In this document: one piece after another, positions 55,915 through 64,000 of the stretch
Layout of the letters: each line of letters starts with the position of its first letter
Position numbering within the stretch: the first letter of the stretch is position 1
Assembly: GCF_038002345.1 (NCBI RefSeq)
Contig: NZ_JBBOCJ010000001.1
Location: forward strand, 6,634,001 to 6,698,000
DNA: 64,000 nucleotides
Source: Paenibacillus sp. FSL M7-0420
Lineage (GTDB): Bacteria > Bacillota > Bacilli > Paenibacillales > Paenibacillaceae
Direction of reading: 5' to 3'
Notes under the pieces: model-generated
Told to the model about the DNA's origin: nothing
The model's input: only the letters and a program-made list of their open reading frames with translations
Databases searched by the model: none
Translations under genes and position numbers: made by a program

Positions 55915-56484
55915 CTACTTCAGAGTATATGCACCACGGACCATAACAACGATTTTCATCGTTTGACCGTCCTGTACAGCGATTCCACGGCCATCCCGTG
56001 GAAAAGATAACAGATGATTCGTAGGCGCAGCGACACCATTCGCCAAATCGACACCATCCGTCAAGTCAGCTACCCCATTAGCATCTTGGGAATAAATAAC
56101 TGCTTTGCCGGCACGAACAATGAATTCCGCACCTGCTCCAGCGATGAGAGTCTGGCCTGGCTTCACATCAACAATTTCACTGGCATTACCCGTATTGCCT
56201 GTATCACCCGAACTGGAAGCCGGCGCTTTGGTAGGAGCTGTGGTTGCAGCCGGTGCATTAGTTGCAGTAGCAGCCGGAGCCTGAGTAGGTGGACTAATTG
56301 TTCCACCCTGTAAAGCCTTCTGAATCTGCTGGTCCACATAGCTCTTAGTAACCACCGGGTCCTCTGCCGTTCCTGGCTGTGATCCGACACCGGCACCTTC
56401 AGCCTTTAGGTTAAGCATAGATCCAGCCCACAGGCCACCCGCCAGCAGCACTGCTGACATCGTAACTTTCCAAGCGGTCTTCAA
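55915..56484 (-). CDS. Secreted protein of unknown function (189 aa)
   Basis: A signal peptide (VTMSAVLLAGGLWAGSML) is followed by a short helix (VTKSYVDQQIQKALQGG), a Pro/Thr/Ala linker (about 68-98, PTQAPAATATNAPAATT), and a C-terminal beta domain of about 85 residues (VKPGQTLIAGAGAEFIVRAGKAVIYS ... GRGIAVQDGQTMKIVVMVRGAYTL). The last domain recurs in Firmicute surface proteins but I do not know its name. Translation starts at TTG with GAGGAGG 8 nt upstream. It follows the S-layer-like gene but a strong terminator (56525-56552) lies between them, so it is probably transcribed separately. Confidence 0.7.
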   Translation of the reverse strand: MKTAWKVTMSAVLLAGGLWAGSMLNLKAEGAGVGSQPGTAEDPVVTKSYVDQQIQKALQGGTISPPTQAPAATATNAPAATTAPTKAPASSSGDTGNTGNASEIVDVKPGQTLIAGAGAEFIVRAGKAVIYSQDANGVADLTDGVDLANGVAAPTNHLLSFPRDGRGIAVQDGQTMKIVVMVRGAYTLK

Positions 56485-56524
56485 AAGTAATTCCTCCTCA
56501 TAGTGGGATAAATGGCTATAAAAA

Positions 56525-56552
56525 AAGAATAGCCTCCGAAGAGGCTATTCTT
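56525..56552 (-). terminator. Strong terminator after the S-layer-like gene
   Basis: A perfect 12-bp stem AAGAATAGCCTC/GAGGCTATTCTT closed by a UUCG tetraloop, followed by TTTTTT on the minus strand. Confidence 0.92.
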
Positions 56553-56570
56553 ACTTGCAGTAATCGGAGA

Positions 56571-59258
56571 TTACTTAACAGTGATGGAAGTACCAGTGTT
56601 AACATTGTTACCTTCAACGTCAGTGATGTTAGCCACAGGAGCTACATCTCTAACTTTCACAGTCAATGTGTAAACAGTGTTACCATTAAGATCGATAACT
56701 CCATTTGCATCGTTGAATGTTACATAGAACTTATCGGCCACAGAAGCATTACCGATAGTAGCAAATGATGAAGGCTGTACAGGAGTACCATTCAGCGTGA
56801 AGATAAAGTCATTAGCATCTGCATTCTTAACTGCTTCAGAGAATGTCAGAATCATTGTTTTGCTGTCAGAAGCAGATACTACAGCAGAAGACAATGTAGG
56901 TCTAACTCTATCACCCAGTTTGATGACCTGTTCAAAAGCAACGTCCAAACCGTTTCCGGCAGTATCCACAATACCAGCAACTGTGAACTTGTAGTTTTTA
57001 GTTTCGCTAATGCTGGACTTAGGAATGTGAACTTCTGCAACTCTTGTAGTGCTGCCACTTGTTGCAGGAAGCAGTGTTACATAAGAACCTACTGGAAGTG
57101 CAGCGTCAGCCAACGTATAACTGTTATTATCTTGAAGCGATTTGATGTTAAGTTCTGAGTTATCCGTAGCAGTTACACGGATTACGTAATCTGCGCTAGT
57201 CTCAACCTCAGTTTGGTATACAGCGCTGATAACTGTTGGTCTTTCAGTATCAGTAGATGCACTGCTTCCTGTTACAGGCAATACTGTTGCAGCAGATTTG
57301 TTCTTGGCGTAGCTCGTATCAGCCGCAAGGCCTGCAGGCAGACGAAGAGTTTGAGCACCAACTACAGCAGTCGTTCCTACTTTGAATGTCAAAGACTTGC
57401 CATCATTAGAACGGCCAGTATAAGTCAGATCAGTATTAGCAACACCAGTAGAGTCATTGATCAAAGTCAGACCATTAACATTACCATAAGTAACTTCTTC
57501 AGAGAACTTGATAGTGATACCAGTTCCAGCTTTGTAAGTTACGCTAGTTACCGTTGGAGCTACTGTATCCTTAGTGAAAGTGATTGGTTGGGACAGTGCA
57601 GTTCCCAGAGTGTTACCAAGTGTATCACGAACACTTGCTCCGAAAACAATTGTTCCTGTGAATGTTCCACTCTCAGGCAGGCTCGCCATAGTTGAAGTCA
57701 AGATAAACGTCTTGCCATCAACACCAGCATTGATTTGCATAACACTCTTCAGTTCACCGTTAGGGTCGAGCAAACGTACGCTACCTACCAGAGAATTGAA
57801 ATCAATGTTTTTATTGAATACAACTTTAACTTTCTTGTCGCCTTCTGCAGTCGCGCTTACGATTGTAGGAGCAGCGGAATCAGCAGTTACAGTGACTGAA
57901 GCTTTTGTTGGATTAGGGTTAGCAACATTTCCCGCATAATCAGTCAGATTAGTCAGGGATACATCATAAGTTGCGCCACTAGTCAATGCAGAACCAGTGT
58001 TCAAAGTCACTTCGTCAAGTGGAGCATAAGTATCGCGGCTCACACTTGCTGGAGCACCGTTAACGTATGCGATCAATCCAGCAGTTTTAACTGGCTCACT
58101 CAGTTTAACGTAAACTTTGTTTGTTGTTGTTTTAGCAACAGAGGATACGGAAGCAACAGTTGGAGCAGTAGTATCAGCAACAGTCAACAGGTTAGTGAAG
58201 GCTGGGATAGCTTCTCCGGCAGTTGTTTTCACGCTGTCCTTAATTACAACAGTGTAAGTACCTTTAAGATACTCACTACCTGCAAATGTGATCCAAGCTT
58301 CTGTACCGTCGGAAGCCAGAACTACGTTTGCGTTATTAGCATTCACCAATTGATCGCTGTTGTTAACACGAGTTACTTTAACAACTTCATCAATCAATTT
58401 CGCGCCGTTAGCAGTGTTTTCAACAAGAGTTTCTCCATCAATAGCACGGTTGAATTTAACAACCAGTTGCTTAGCGTTTGGAGCAGTTACGGAAACTACC
58501 TTAGGAGCCTGCAGAGTTACTTTTGCAGTGTAGTCCTTTTCAAGGTGTTTGAAGTTGATTGTTGTTTCAACGCCTGCTACCAGAGCAGTTGTCAATTCAA
58601 CGTTTGCAGTAGTTTTGTCAGAGAAAGTTACAACTACTTTGGTTGGGCTTACTGCTTCAGCAGTAGCAACAGTCAATGTAGGAACTTTACCGATTTGGTC
58701 AGCATAGTAAGCTGTTTCAACTACCAAAGAACGAAGAGCGTTAGCTTTGAAGTTGGTATCTTTAGCTACCAGACCAGCGTTGATAACTGCTTGTGCATAG
58801 CCTTTAGCCCATACAGATGCACCGTTATCAGTTGTAGTTGGTTGTTCCAGCTTAAGAGCGATAGCCAATACTTTAGCTACTTCTTCAACAGTTACTTTAC
58901 CGTTGTAGTTGAAGATCCCTTTAACAGTATCTTGACCCTGCATCAATCCTGCTGCAGTAACTGCTTCGATGTAAGGAACAGCCCAGTTTTTAGCGTTGTA
59001 ACCTTTATCGTTGTAAGACAACTTGCCAGTTACTTCAGTAAGACCGAACAATTTAGTAACGATCTTAGCGAATTCTCCGCGAGTCAGATCTTTATCAAGA
59101 TGAGCCTTTCCATCCGGGAACCCATTAACAACACCTTTTGCTGCTAAAGCATCAAATGCTTGTTGTGGAGTTACCTTTGCTGTTTCACCAAATGCTACAG
59201 AGGCAAACATCGAGAATGCCATTGCTGTAGATAATGCTACGGATAAAATTTTCTTCAT
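56571..59258 (-). CDS. S-layer-like protein with N-terminal SLH domains (895 aa)
   Basis: A signal peptide (MKKILSVALSTAMAFSMFASVAFG) is followed by three SLH domains (about 27-190; KGVVNGFPDGKAHLDKDLTRGEFAKIVTKLFGL and two more), then repeated Ig-like/SwmB modules (VVSVTAPNAKQLVVKFNRAI; APTVTSVTYKAGTGITIKFSEEV; PTLSSAVVSASDSKTMILTFSEAV). It has no enzyme domain. N-terminal SLH, a long Ig-like body, a near-consensus promoter, a long leader and a strong terminator are what one expects of a major S-layer protein; whether it is the main one is not shown. GGAGGAG lies 11 nt before the ATG; the frame extends 24 codons upstream. Confidence 0.88.
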   Translation of the reverse strand: MKKILSVALSTAMAFSMFASVAFGETAKVTPQQAFDALAAKGVVNGFPDGKAHLDKDLTRGEFAKIVTKLFGLTEVTGKLSYNDKGYNAKNWAVPYIEAVTAAGLMQGQDTVKGIFNYNGKVTVEEVAKVLAIALKLEQPTTTDNGASVWAKGYAQAVINAGLVAKDTNFKANALRSLVVETAYYADQIGKVPTLTVATAEAVSPTKVVVTFSDKTTANVELTTALVAGVETTINFKHLEKDYTAKVTLQAPKVVSVTAPNAKQLVVKFNRAIDGETLVENTANGAKLIDEVVKVTRVNNSDQLVNANNANVVLASDGTEAWITFAGSEYLKGTYTVVIKDSVKTTAGEAIPAFTNLLTVADTTAPTVASVSSVAKTTTNKVYVKLSEPVKTAGLIAYVNGAPASVSRDTYAPLDEVTLNTGSALTSGATYDVSLTNLTDYAGNVANPNPTKASVTVTADSAAPTIVSATAEGDKKVKVVFNKNIDFNSLVGSVRLLDPNGELKSVMQINAGVDGKTFILTSTMASLPESGTFTGTIVFGASVRDTLGNTLGTALSQPITFTKDTVAPTVTSVTYKAGTGITIKFSEEVTYGNVNGLTLINDSTGVANTDLTYTGRSNDGKSLTFKVGTTAVVGAQTLRLPAGLAADTSYAKNKSAATVLPVTGSSASTDTERPTVISAVYQTEVETSADYVIRVTATDNSELNIKSLQDNNSYTLADAALPVGSYVTLLPATSGSTTRVAEVHIPKSSISETKNYKFTVAGIVDTAGNGLDVAFEQVIKLGDRVRPTLSSAVVSASDSKTMILTFSEAVKNADANDFIFTLNGTPVQPSSFATIGNASVADKFYVTFNDANGVIDLNGNTVYTLTVKVRDVAPVANITDVEGNNVNTGTSITVK

Positions 59259-59454
59259 AACCTTTTTTTCTCCTCCTTGGACATTCATGAACTGGGATTT
59301 TTCTTTAGTTGTGTAGCTCATATCACTCATTTGTCGAGCACCCCCTTTCCCGAGTTGAGCAGATTAAGTATAAATAATGTCTGTGACGGGTATCACAGAA
59401 ACTTGTAAACAGCTTCAAGGCATAGTAATACTAGATTCCTAATTCTACCTAAGT

Positions 59455-59483
59455 ATTATACAATGTGCCTCTAGTCACGTAAA
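59455..59483 (-). promoter_or_regulatory. Promoter of the S-layer-like gene
   Basis: Minus strand: -35 TTTACG (59478-59483), 17-bp spacer, perfect -10 TATAAT (59455-59460), followed by a leader of about 190 nt. Confidence 0.65.
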
Positions 59484-59731
59484 GCTAATTTTTCCATTTA
59501 GCAATGAACAGTGCCTTGAGGGCATTCCGCAATTGCCTCGTGCAAGTGACTCTACACCTTAAACGCAATAGTTTCAAAAAAGTTGCGCTTTGGTTAAAAA
59601 TTTTTTTTCTGCCCTGCTGTATCCCTGCCCCGATACTCTAGAAGATACAATATGTATGTTCTACTAACTATTGTTAATGTTGGGTGGCTACGGGAATCAG
59701 TATAGCATAGAGGCATTCCAAACGTCATTAA

Positions 59732-59763
59732 ACAATATTTGCTAAGTTTACAAACAAATATTG
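59732..59763. repeat. 9-bp inverted repeat, possible operator
   Basis: CAATATTTG and CAAATATTG are perfect inverted arms 14 bp apart, about 270 bp upstream of the S-layer-like promoter. Confidence 0.4.
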
Positions 59764-59864
59764 CATACTGAACGTGGTGTTTTTGTTGACCAGCATTCGA
59801 GCTAATAAGTATATACCCACATTGCAACAGGGTTAACACATTCCCGGATAATGATTGACATAAA

Positions 59865-59897
59865 GAAAGGCTGCTGAGATCAACTCAGCAGCCTTTC
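59865..59897. terminator. Terminator after the 113-aa gene
   Basis: A perfect 14-bp stem GAAAGGCTGCTGAG/CTCAGCAGCCTTTC with a 5-nt loop, followed by TTTATG on the minus strand. Confidence 0.85.
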
Positions 59898-59919
59898 CTT
59901 CAACTCAGTATATCCAGGG

Positions 59920-60261
59920 CTATCGAATCTTCATCGATAGCTGTATTAACTCCTGGCGCTTCTCAGGACTTGCATTTACATTCTCATACATGGCATCAAT
60001 CGCTGCGCGGTTCTCACGGTAGGTCTTCTCATGCTTGATGGTGCTATGGGACCAATCGATCAAAGCATTCTCAGCAATAACCAGTTCATTATAAGCATCA
60101 TGGAAGCCAGTTGCTTGGACAAGCTCTTCCATTACCTCCTGAGTGATCTCCTGCAGAGCCCGCTTCGCTGCAATTTCCTTTTCCATAACCTTTGCTCTAT
60201 TCTCAAACATATTCTTTGCTTTCGTGTAATCCAATTGTGCTTTTGATAAAATCGGTTTCAT
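59920..60261 (-). CDS. Small helical protein of unknown function (113 aa)
   Basis: No signal peptide, no membrane helix, mostly alpha-helical and charged (KAKNMFENRAKVMEKEIAAKRALQEITQEVMEELVQ). AAAGGTGA precedes the ATG, codon use is like its neighbours, and a strong terminator follows, so it is probably a real gene. It lies between two SLH genes on the same strand. I do not recognise a family. A cytoplasmic coiled-coil protein is all that can be said. Confidence 0.7.
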   Translation of the reverse strand: MKPILSKAQLDYTKAKNMFENRAKVMEKEIAAKRALQEITQEVMEELVQATGFHDAYNELVIAENALIDWSHSTIKHEKTYRENRAAIDAMYENVNASPEKRQELIQLSMKIR

Positions 60262-60387
60262 CGATGGCTTTCACCTTTCACGTAAAAATGGTTTCTTTGA
60301 CATTGTAACGCAAATGGGAGCAGATTACAAAGATGTCCGAATGGTAATTTAACCTGAATAAGGTTTTTACTCTAGGACTGTTACTGC

Positions 60388-63300
60388 CTAGCTCAGGGTT
60401 TTAGGGAAAATTGTAGTGCTTTTCTTCAAAAGCTCCACAGCAATTTTACCAGCCTCAGCTCTGGTCATATTGGCTTTAGGATTAAAGTTGTACGAAGCCT
60501 TCTTTTGTCCCGTAGTGGTCACTTCAGCCCCATTCATAATTTTAGCCTTTGACACGGCCTGAACTGCGGCTAATGCATAAGACTCTATCTTACCGGAATC
60601 CAGGAAGGACTTGGCTACTGCATCCTTTAATTTCTGATCATTAACCGGCAGCTTCAGCTTAAGTGCTCTGGCAATCATCACAGCCGCTTGCTCACGCGTA
60701 ATCGGTTGATCTGGACCAAAAACCCCATCGGTAAGTCCAGTCACAATTCCGGCTCTGGATGCTGTCTCAATATGTTCATAATCCCAGGTTACTGAACTGG
60801 CCCCTGGAACCAAATCTGAATAGGTCTTATTACTATCGTAGTTAAGCGGCAGATTCAAGCCCTTAACAAGCAGGGTTGCAAACTCTCCTCTTGTTGTCTG
60901 ATCGTCTGTGCCAAACTGTTCAAAACGAAGATTATTCATGATCCCCTTGGAATACAGGGCATTAAGAATGTTCCGGGCCCATTGGTGATTCGTAATGTCG
61001 TTATAGCCACGGCTCATTTTCATAACCTTGTAATAACCAAATTCATCAAACGGAACACTGATTGTATGCTTGTTGGTATCCACAGTACCACCAATATTCA
61101 CCCATTCACGGTTGGAGTTATATTGGAATACAGTGACAACAGTCCCCGCGTCATCAACAACATTGGAGTCAAAAGCCAGTGTTAGTTTCCCCCGCTTGGA
61201 TGGAGTGATCTTGCGTTCTGCCGGAGTCTGCGGATCACCGAACAAACCATCTACAGAATATGGAGCCAGGCCATTCGTTGCAGGAATGTACCCTCCAGTC
61301 GATACTGTACCCAATTCGCCCAAGCCTCCGCTAATCCAGTACACATCGGATATTCTTACAAAGTTACTGCTCTCATATGGAGAACTGAATCGAAGTGAGA
61401 ATTCATCGGGAATGGTCCAGTTAGGAATTCCGCTCTCTTCAAATGTTACCGGGAAGCCGATGACATTGCCATAATCGTTACGGCGTTCCACCACTCCTGT
61501 TGTCGGTTCAGCAATACCGAAGCGAAGTTTGGTATCAGGATAGAACTTCTTCAGATTGCGTGTATCTGTACTTTGCATTACAGTCCCTTTCGGGAAGGTC
61601 AATTCCAGCTTCTTATTAAATACACTGTATTTGTCCGCTACCTTAGGCGCCATGTATTGCGAATCAACTGCTACAGTGCCCGTATAGAATATTGAGATAG
61701 TATCTGTACTTGTACTGCTTCCTCTGACAATTTGAATTTTGATGCTGTTTGCCTTATCTGGCTTCAAGCCTACGTAATCCAGAACGAACCTGCCTGGTCC
61801 CAGATCCGTTCGCTTAACGGCCTGCTCTTTGTCAATAATTACATTTGTAGCTCCCTCAGCCTCAATATCGAAATGAACAAAGTTCTTATTCACAACATAC
61901 TGAGTCCCTACAGAGGGCTGAGGAGACAGAATGCGGTAAGCACTAACCTCCCGGATCAGCTCCAGCTTCTGGCTAGTCTTGGCACCCGTGCTGTTGATTA
62001 GCTCAAGCGTATAGATGTAGGTTCCCGGTGTATCATTAGTAAGATCCTGAATCCGCATTACGAAGTCCTTTTGACTGCCAGCAAAGCTGGTGGTGTAACG
62101 TTGATCTGCAAACACCGGGCTTGCTGTATTAGCAGCACTGGCGTTAGCCGGAATATCAAGCGACAATATATTTTTGGTACCCAGGTTCAGGTTCAGCTTC
62201 ACAGCCCCGCTGCCTCGCAGCACCAAATCGTAGGTTTTTAGACTAGTTGTATACTTTGTTTCATTATAAATAAAATCAGGTGTCAAATTGAACAGCTTCG
62301 TGAGCAGTACATCCGTTGGTCCAAAATTAGCGTCCGGGAATGTAGGTCTCCCTGTGCCTAAGGCCGGCTGGAACTTGCTGATGGTTGATACATTCTCATC
62401 GAGAATATAGACGCGCAGCTCCTTACGGACCTCACGGACCTGTCCTTTTTCATCTACCCCTGTTCCTGTCAGAACAATTTTGTTCTCTCCAAATACGATG
62501 GGTCCCTCTTTGGCATCAATCTTTAAATCCACTGAAAAAGTACCGTCACTTGGGTTGGGCCATTTCTCAGTCCCAGTAGGCTTCATTTTTATTCCATTCA
62601 CATACATTTCAGCCAGGAAGTAACTACTTCCCAGATTAAAATCGATATACTGTCCTTTTACGTTCAATACTTTGCTCTCGCTGGAGTTAATCACATAAGT
62701 CTGTCCATCCGTAAGGTTGGATACATAAATATAGCTCTTGGAAGCAAATGAAATATTTACGTCCTTATTTGAGGAAGAACCACTAATCTTGAAGCGAACA
62801 GTCTGATTTCCGTTCTGGAAATCAGTAATTTTAAAGATGTGCTCTGTAGACGATGGCGACTTCACCCATTCAGGAGTCAACACTCTGGTGGACAAAGGCA
62901 AATATTGTGCAGTTAGATTAACAGGTGTGGTTGTTACTGCCGTATTGGTTTTGACCAAGATATAGAATTCTCCAGAATCGACCTTAGCCCCATTCAGCGC
63001 TACTCCGGCAGGTACTATCCCTGTTGTTGGGTCATATCCCGGCAAATACTTCATATCTGTAATTACAATGTTATTCTTCATATACTGAAAATCAATGGAC
63101 CGGTTAACGGTCTTGGTTCCATACGCTACTGAAAGATTGTGCGTCTGCTTTTCTAAACGGTTAGCCGGTGTTGCATTATCCTTGTTTAGAGTCAGAGGGA
63201 TTTTAAAGGTTACCAACCGATAAGCAGGCGCATCCTTAATTGGGGATGGCACCAAAATTTCTTTATCTCCTACCAAAGATACTTTGCCATTGCTTTGAAG

Positions 63301-64000
63301 TTCTAATCCTCCTCCATATTCAATAGCAGGTACTACACTATCCAGCTTCACAACTGCCGAACCGCTGAAAGGCACTCCGGCATTGTCTGGAACCATCATC
63401 TGGACAAATAGGCTGGCAGTATCTTTATCCTCTGTCATCACCGGCTGATCTCCGTACAAGAGGTCTTGCCCTTGACCGGTACTATCCCCTAAGTACATAG
63501 CGACTATTGGGTTCTTCTCATCATAATAGAAAATTGAATATTGAAAGCTGAGTGTGTCAGAACCATTCTGTACAACCAGCTTAAGGCTGTTCACCCCAGG
63601 CTTAAGCTCCATACGCTGGGAAAAGAAAGTGCCATCCTGCAATAATGATGTGCTTGAAGCAGTACCATCATTAAGAGAAACTGTAACCTTAGTAGCATTC
63701 TGGGCCTTACCTTCAAGTGTAATTTCCTTGTTAGCTACCACCAACTGAGCGCCTTCATTCAAATTCAGCTTCTCTGATCCCCCAAGAACCTGAAGCTTCT
63801 CCACATAGGGGACCTTATCAAACAGAACATAAAATGCTTCTGAGCGGTCATTGCTGCCCTGTGATCCGGTCAATGTTATCCGGTTCATACCAGGATACAG
63901 GGTCAGATTGGCACTGAAACGGTTATCGGGGCTGTCAACATCCAGTTGGACCACTCCCGGTGTTACGTGTGTAGGATCTTCCAGCCATTTGTTGTTCTGC
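60388..64000 (-). CDS. Large SLH-domain surface protein (5' partial, right edge)
   Basis: The frame is open to the right edge, so the start and signal peptide lie beyond the window; a GTG at 63954 is internal. The visible part, about 1200 residues, is a series of Ig-like beta domains (GMNRITLTGSQGSNDRSEAFYVLF, GENKIVLTGTGVDEKGQVREV). They end in three C-terminal SLH repeats (about the last 200 residues; DQTTRGEFATLLVKGLNL, FGPDQPITREQAAVMIARALKL, FNPKANMTRAEAGKIAVELL). A membrane-bound enzyme domain could lie in the unseen part. Most likely a cell-wall-bound rod protein, related in layout to the gene at 49790. Confidence 0.83.
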   Translation of the reverse strand, partial: QNNKWLEDPTHVTPGVVQLDVDSPDNRFSANLTLYPGMNRITLTGSQGSNDRSEAFYVLFDKVPYVEKLQVLGGSEKLNLNEGAQLVVANKEITLEGKAQNATKVTVSLNDGTASSTSLLQDGTFFSQRMELKPGVNSLKLVVQNGSDTLSFQYSIFYYDEKNPIVAMYLGDSTGQGQDLLYGDQPVMTEDKDTASLFVQMMVPDNAGVPFSGSAVVKLDSVVPAIEYGGGLELQSNGKVSLVGDKEILVPSPIKDAPAYRLVTFKIPLTLNKDNATPANRLEKQTHNLSVAYGTKTVNRSIDFQYMKNNIVITDMKYLPGYDPTTGIVPAGVALNGAKVDSGEFYILVKTNTAVTTTPVNLTAQYLPLSTRVLTPEWVKSPSSTEHIFKITDFQNGNQTVRFKISGSSSNKDVNISFASKSYIYVSNLTDGQTYVINSSESKVLNVKGQYIDFNLGSSYFLAEMYVNGIKMKPTGTEKWPNPSDGTFSVDLKIDAKEGPIVFGENKIVLTGTGVDEKGQVREVRKELRVYILDENVSTISKFQPALGTGRPTFPDANFGPTDVLLTKLFNLTPDFIYNETKYTTSLKTYDLVLRGSGAVKLNLNLGTKNILSLDIPANASAANTASPVFADQRYTTSFAGSQKDFVMRIQDLTNDTPGTYIYTLELINSTGAKTSQKLELIREVSAYRILSPQPSVGTQYVVNKNFVHFDIEAEGATNVIIDKEQAVKRTDLGPGRFVLDYVGLKPDKANSIKIQIVRGSSTSTDTISIFYTGTVAVDSQYMAPKVADKYSVFNKKLELTFPKGTVMQSTDTRNLKKFYPDTKLRFGIAEPTTGVVERRNDYGNVIGFPVTFEESGIPNWTIPDEFSLRFSSPYESSNFVRISDVYWISGGLGELGTVSTGGYIPATNGLAPYSVDGLFGDPQTPAERKITPSKRGKLTLAFDSNVVDDAGTVVTVFQYNSNREWVNIGGTVDTNKHTISVPFDEFGYYKVMKMSRGYNDITNHQWARNILNALYSKGIMNNLRFEQFGTDDQTTRGEFATLLVKGLNLPLNYDSNKTYSDLVPGASSVTWDYEHIETASRAGIVTGLTDGVFGPDQPITREQAAVMIARALKLKLPVNDQKLKDAVAKSFLDSGKIESYALAAVQAVSKAKIMNGAEVTTTGQKKASYNFNPKANMTRAEAGKIAVELLKKSTTIFPKTLS

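Larger units (their letters stand above)
59259..59864. other. Long non-coding region upstream of the S-layer-like gene
   Basis: About 600 bp without a convincing gene; the 81-codon frame at 59594-59839 has no ribosome binding site. It holds the promoter at 59455-59483, a leader of about 190 nt, and a 9-bp inverted repeat CAATATTTG/CAAATATTG (59732-59740, 59755-59763). A T/A-rich tract at 59594-59610 may bend the DNA. Confidence 0.55.

Noticed and set aside
59594..59839. 81-codon open frame upstream of the S-layer-like gene
   Set aside because: No ribosome binding site, no plausible protein features, overlaps an A/T tract and the 9-bp palindrome.

Overview
This window looks like the chromosome of a Paenibacillus-type, spore-forming, flagellated Firmicute. 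The evidence is an alpha/beta-type small acid-soluble spore protein, several SLH-domain envelope proteins with Pro/Thr linkers, strong AGGAGG ribosome binding sites with ATG, GTG and TTG starts, and gene order close to the B. subtilis degS-degU ... comFA ... flgM-flgK-flgL ... hag-fliD-fliS ... hpf-secA-prfB segment. The genus is inferred from gene content and style; no database search was possible.

Layout. (1) 1-7.0 kb: a large surface protein (5' end outside the window) converges on a three-gene pseudopilin operon (PilV/PilW/PilX-like). (2) 7.2-7.9 kb: an esterase. (3) 8.2-17.3 kb: arginine biosynthesis, argC-J-B-D-F as one unit behind a promoter covered by two ARG boxes, and argG-argH behind a separate promoter. 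The 650 bp between the two units are packed with structured repeats. (4) 17.4-23.4 kb: yitT, prfB (with its programmed frameshift), secA and hpf. (5) 23.6-25.8 kb: an SLH protein and a cold-shock protein. (6) 26.0-40.8 kb: a late flagellar block, yvyF, flgM, flgN, flgK, flgL, a yviE-like gene, fliW, csrA, hag, flaG, fliD, fliS and fliT. A three-gene glycosyltransferase/methyltransferase/TPR cassette is inserted between hag and flaG. (7) 41.0-46.7 kb: comFC, comFA, a small membrane protein, degU and degS. (8) 46.8-64 kb: a phosphodiester glycosidase and three large SLH or Ig-like envelope proteins (one cut by the window edge), with metK, a SASP gene and two small unknown genes among them. Every gene from 8.2 kb to the right edge is on the minus strand.

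How it fits together. The flagellar block carries a full late-gene control circuit: FlgM (anti-sigma-D), three recognisable sigma-D-type promoters, and the FliW-CsrA-Hag loop with a textbook CsrA hairpin in the hag leader. The hag-proximal cassette probably glycosylates and methylates flagellin. DegS-DegU, ComFA/ComFC, the pseudopilins and the SLH proteins make this a region devoted to motility, competence, secretion and cell surface.

Most noteworthy: a two-copy repeat family whose flanks are conserved while its 15-bp stem changes with pairing kept; a second repeat made of 51-bp units inverted around a GC hairpin; a terminator whose 5' arm is also the sigma-D -10 of the flgM operon; and the hag-linked TPR/glycosyltransferase/methyltransferase cassette.
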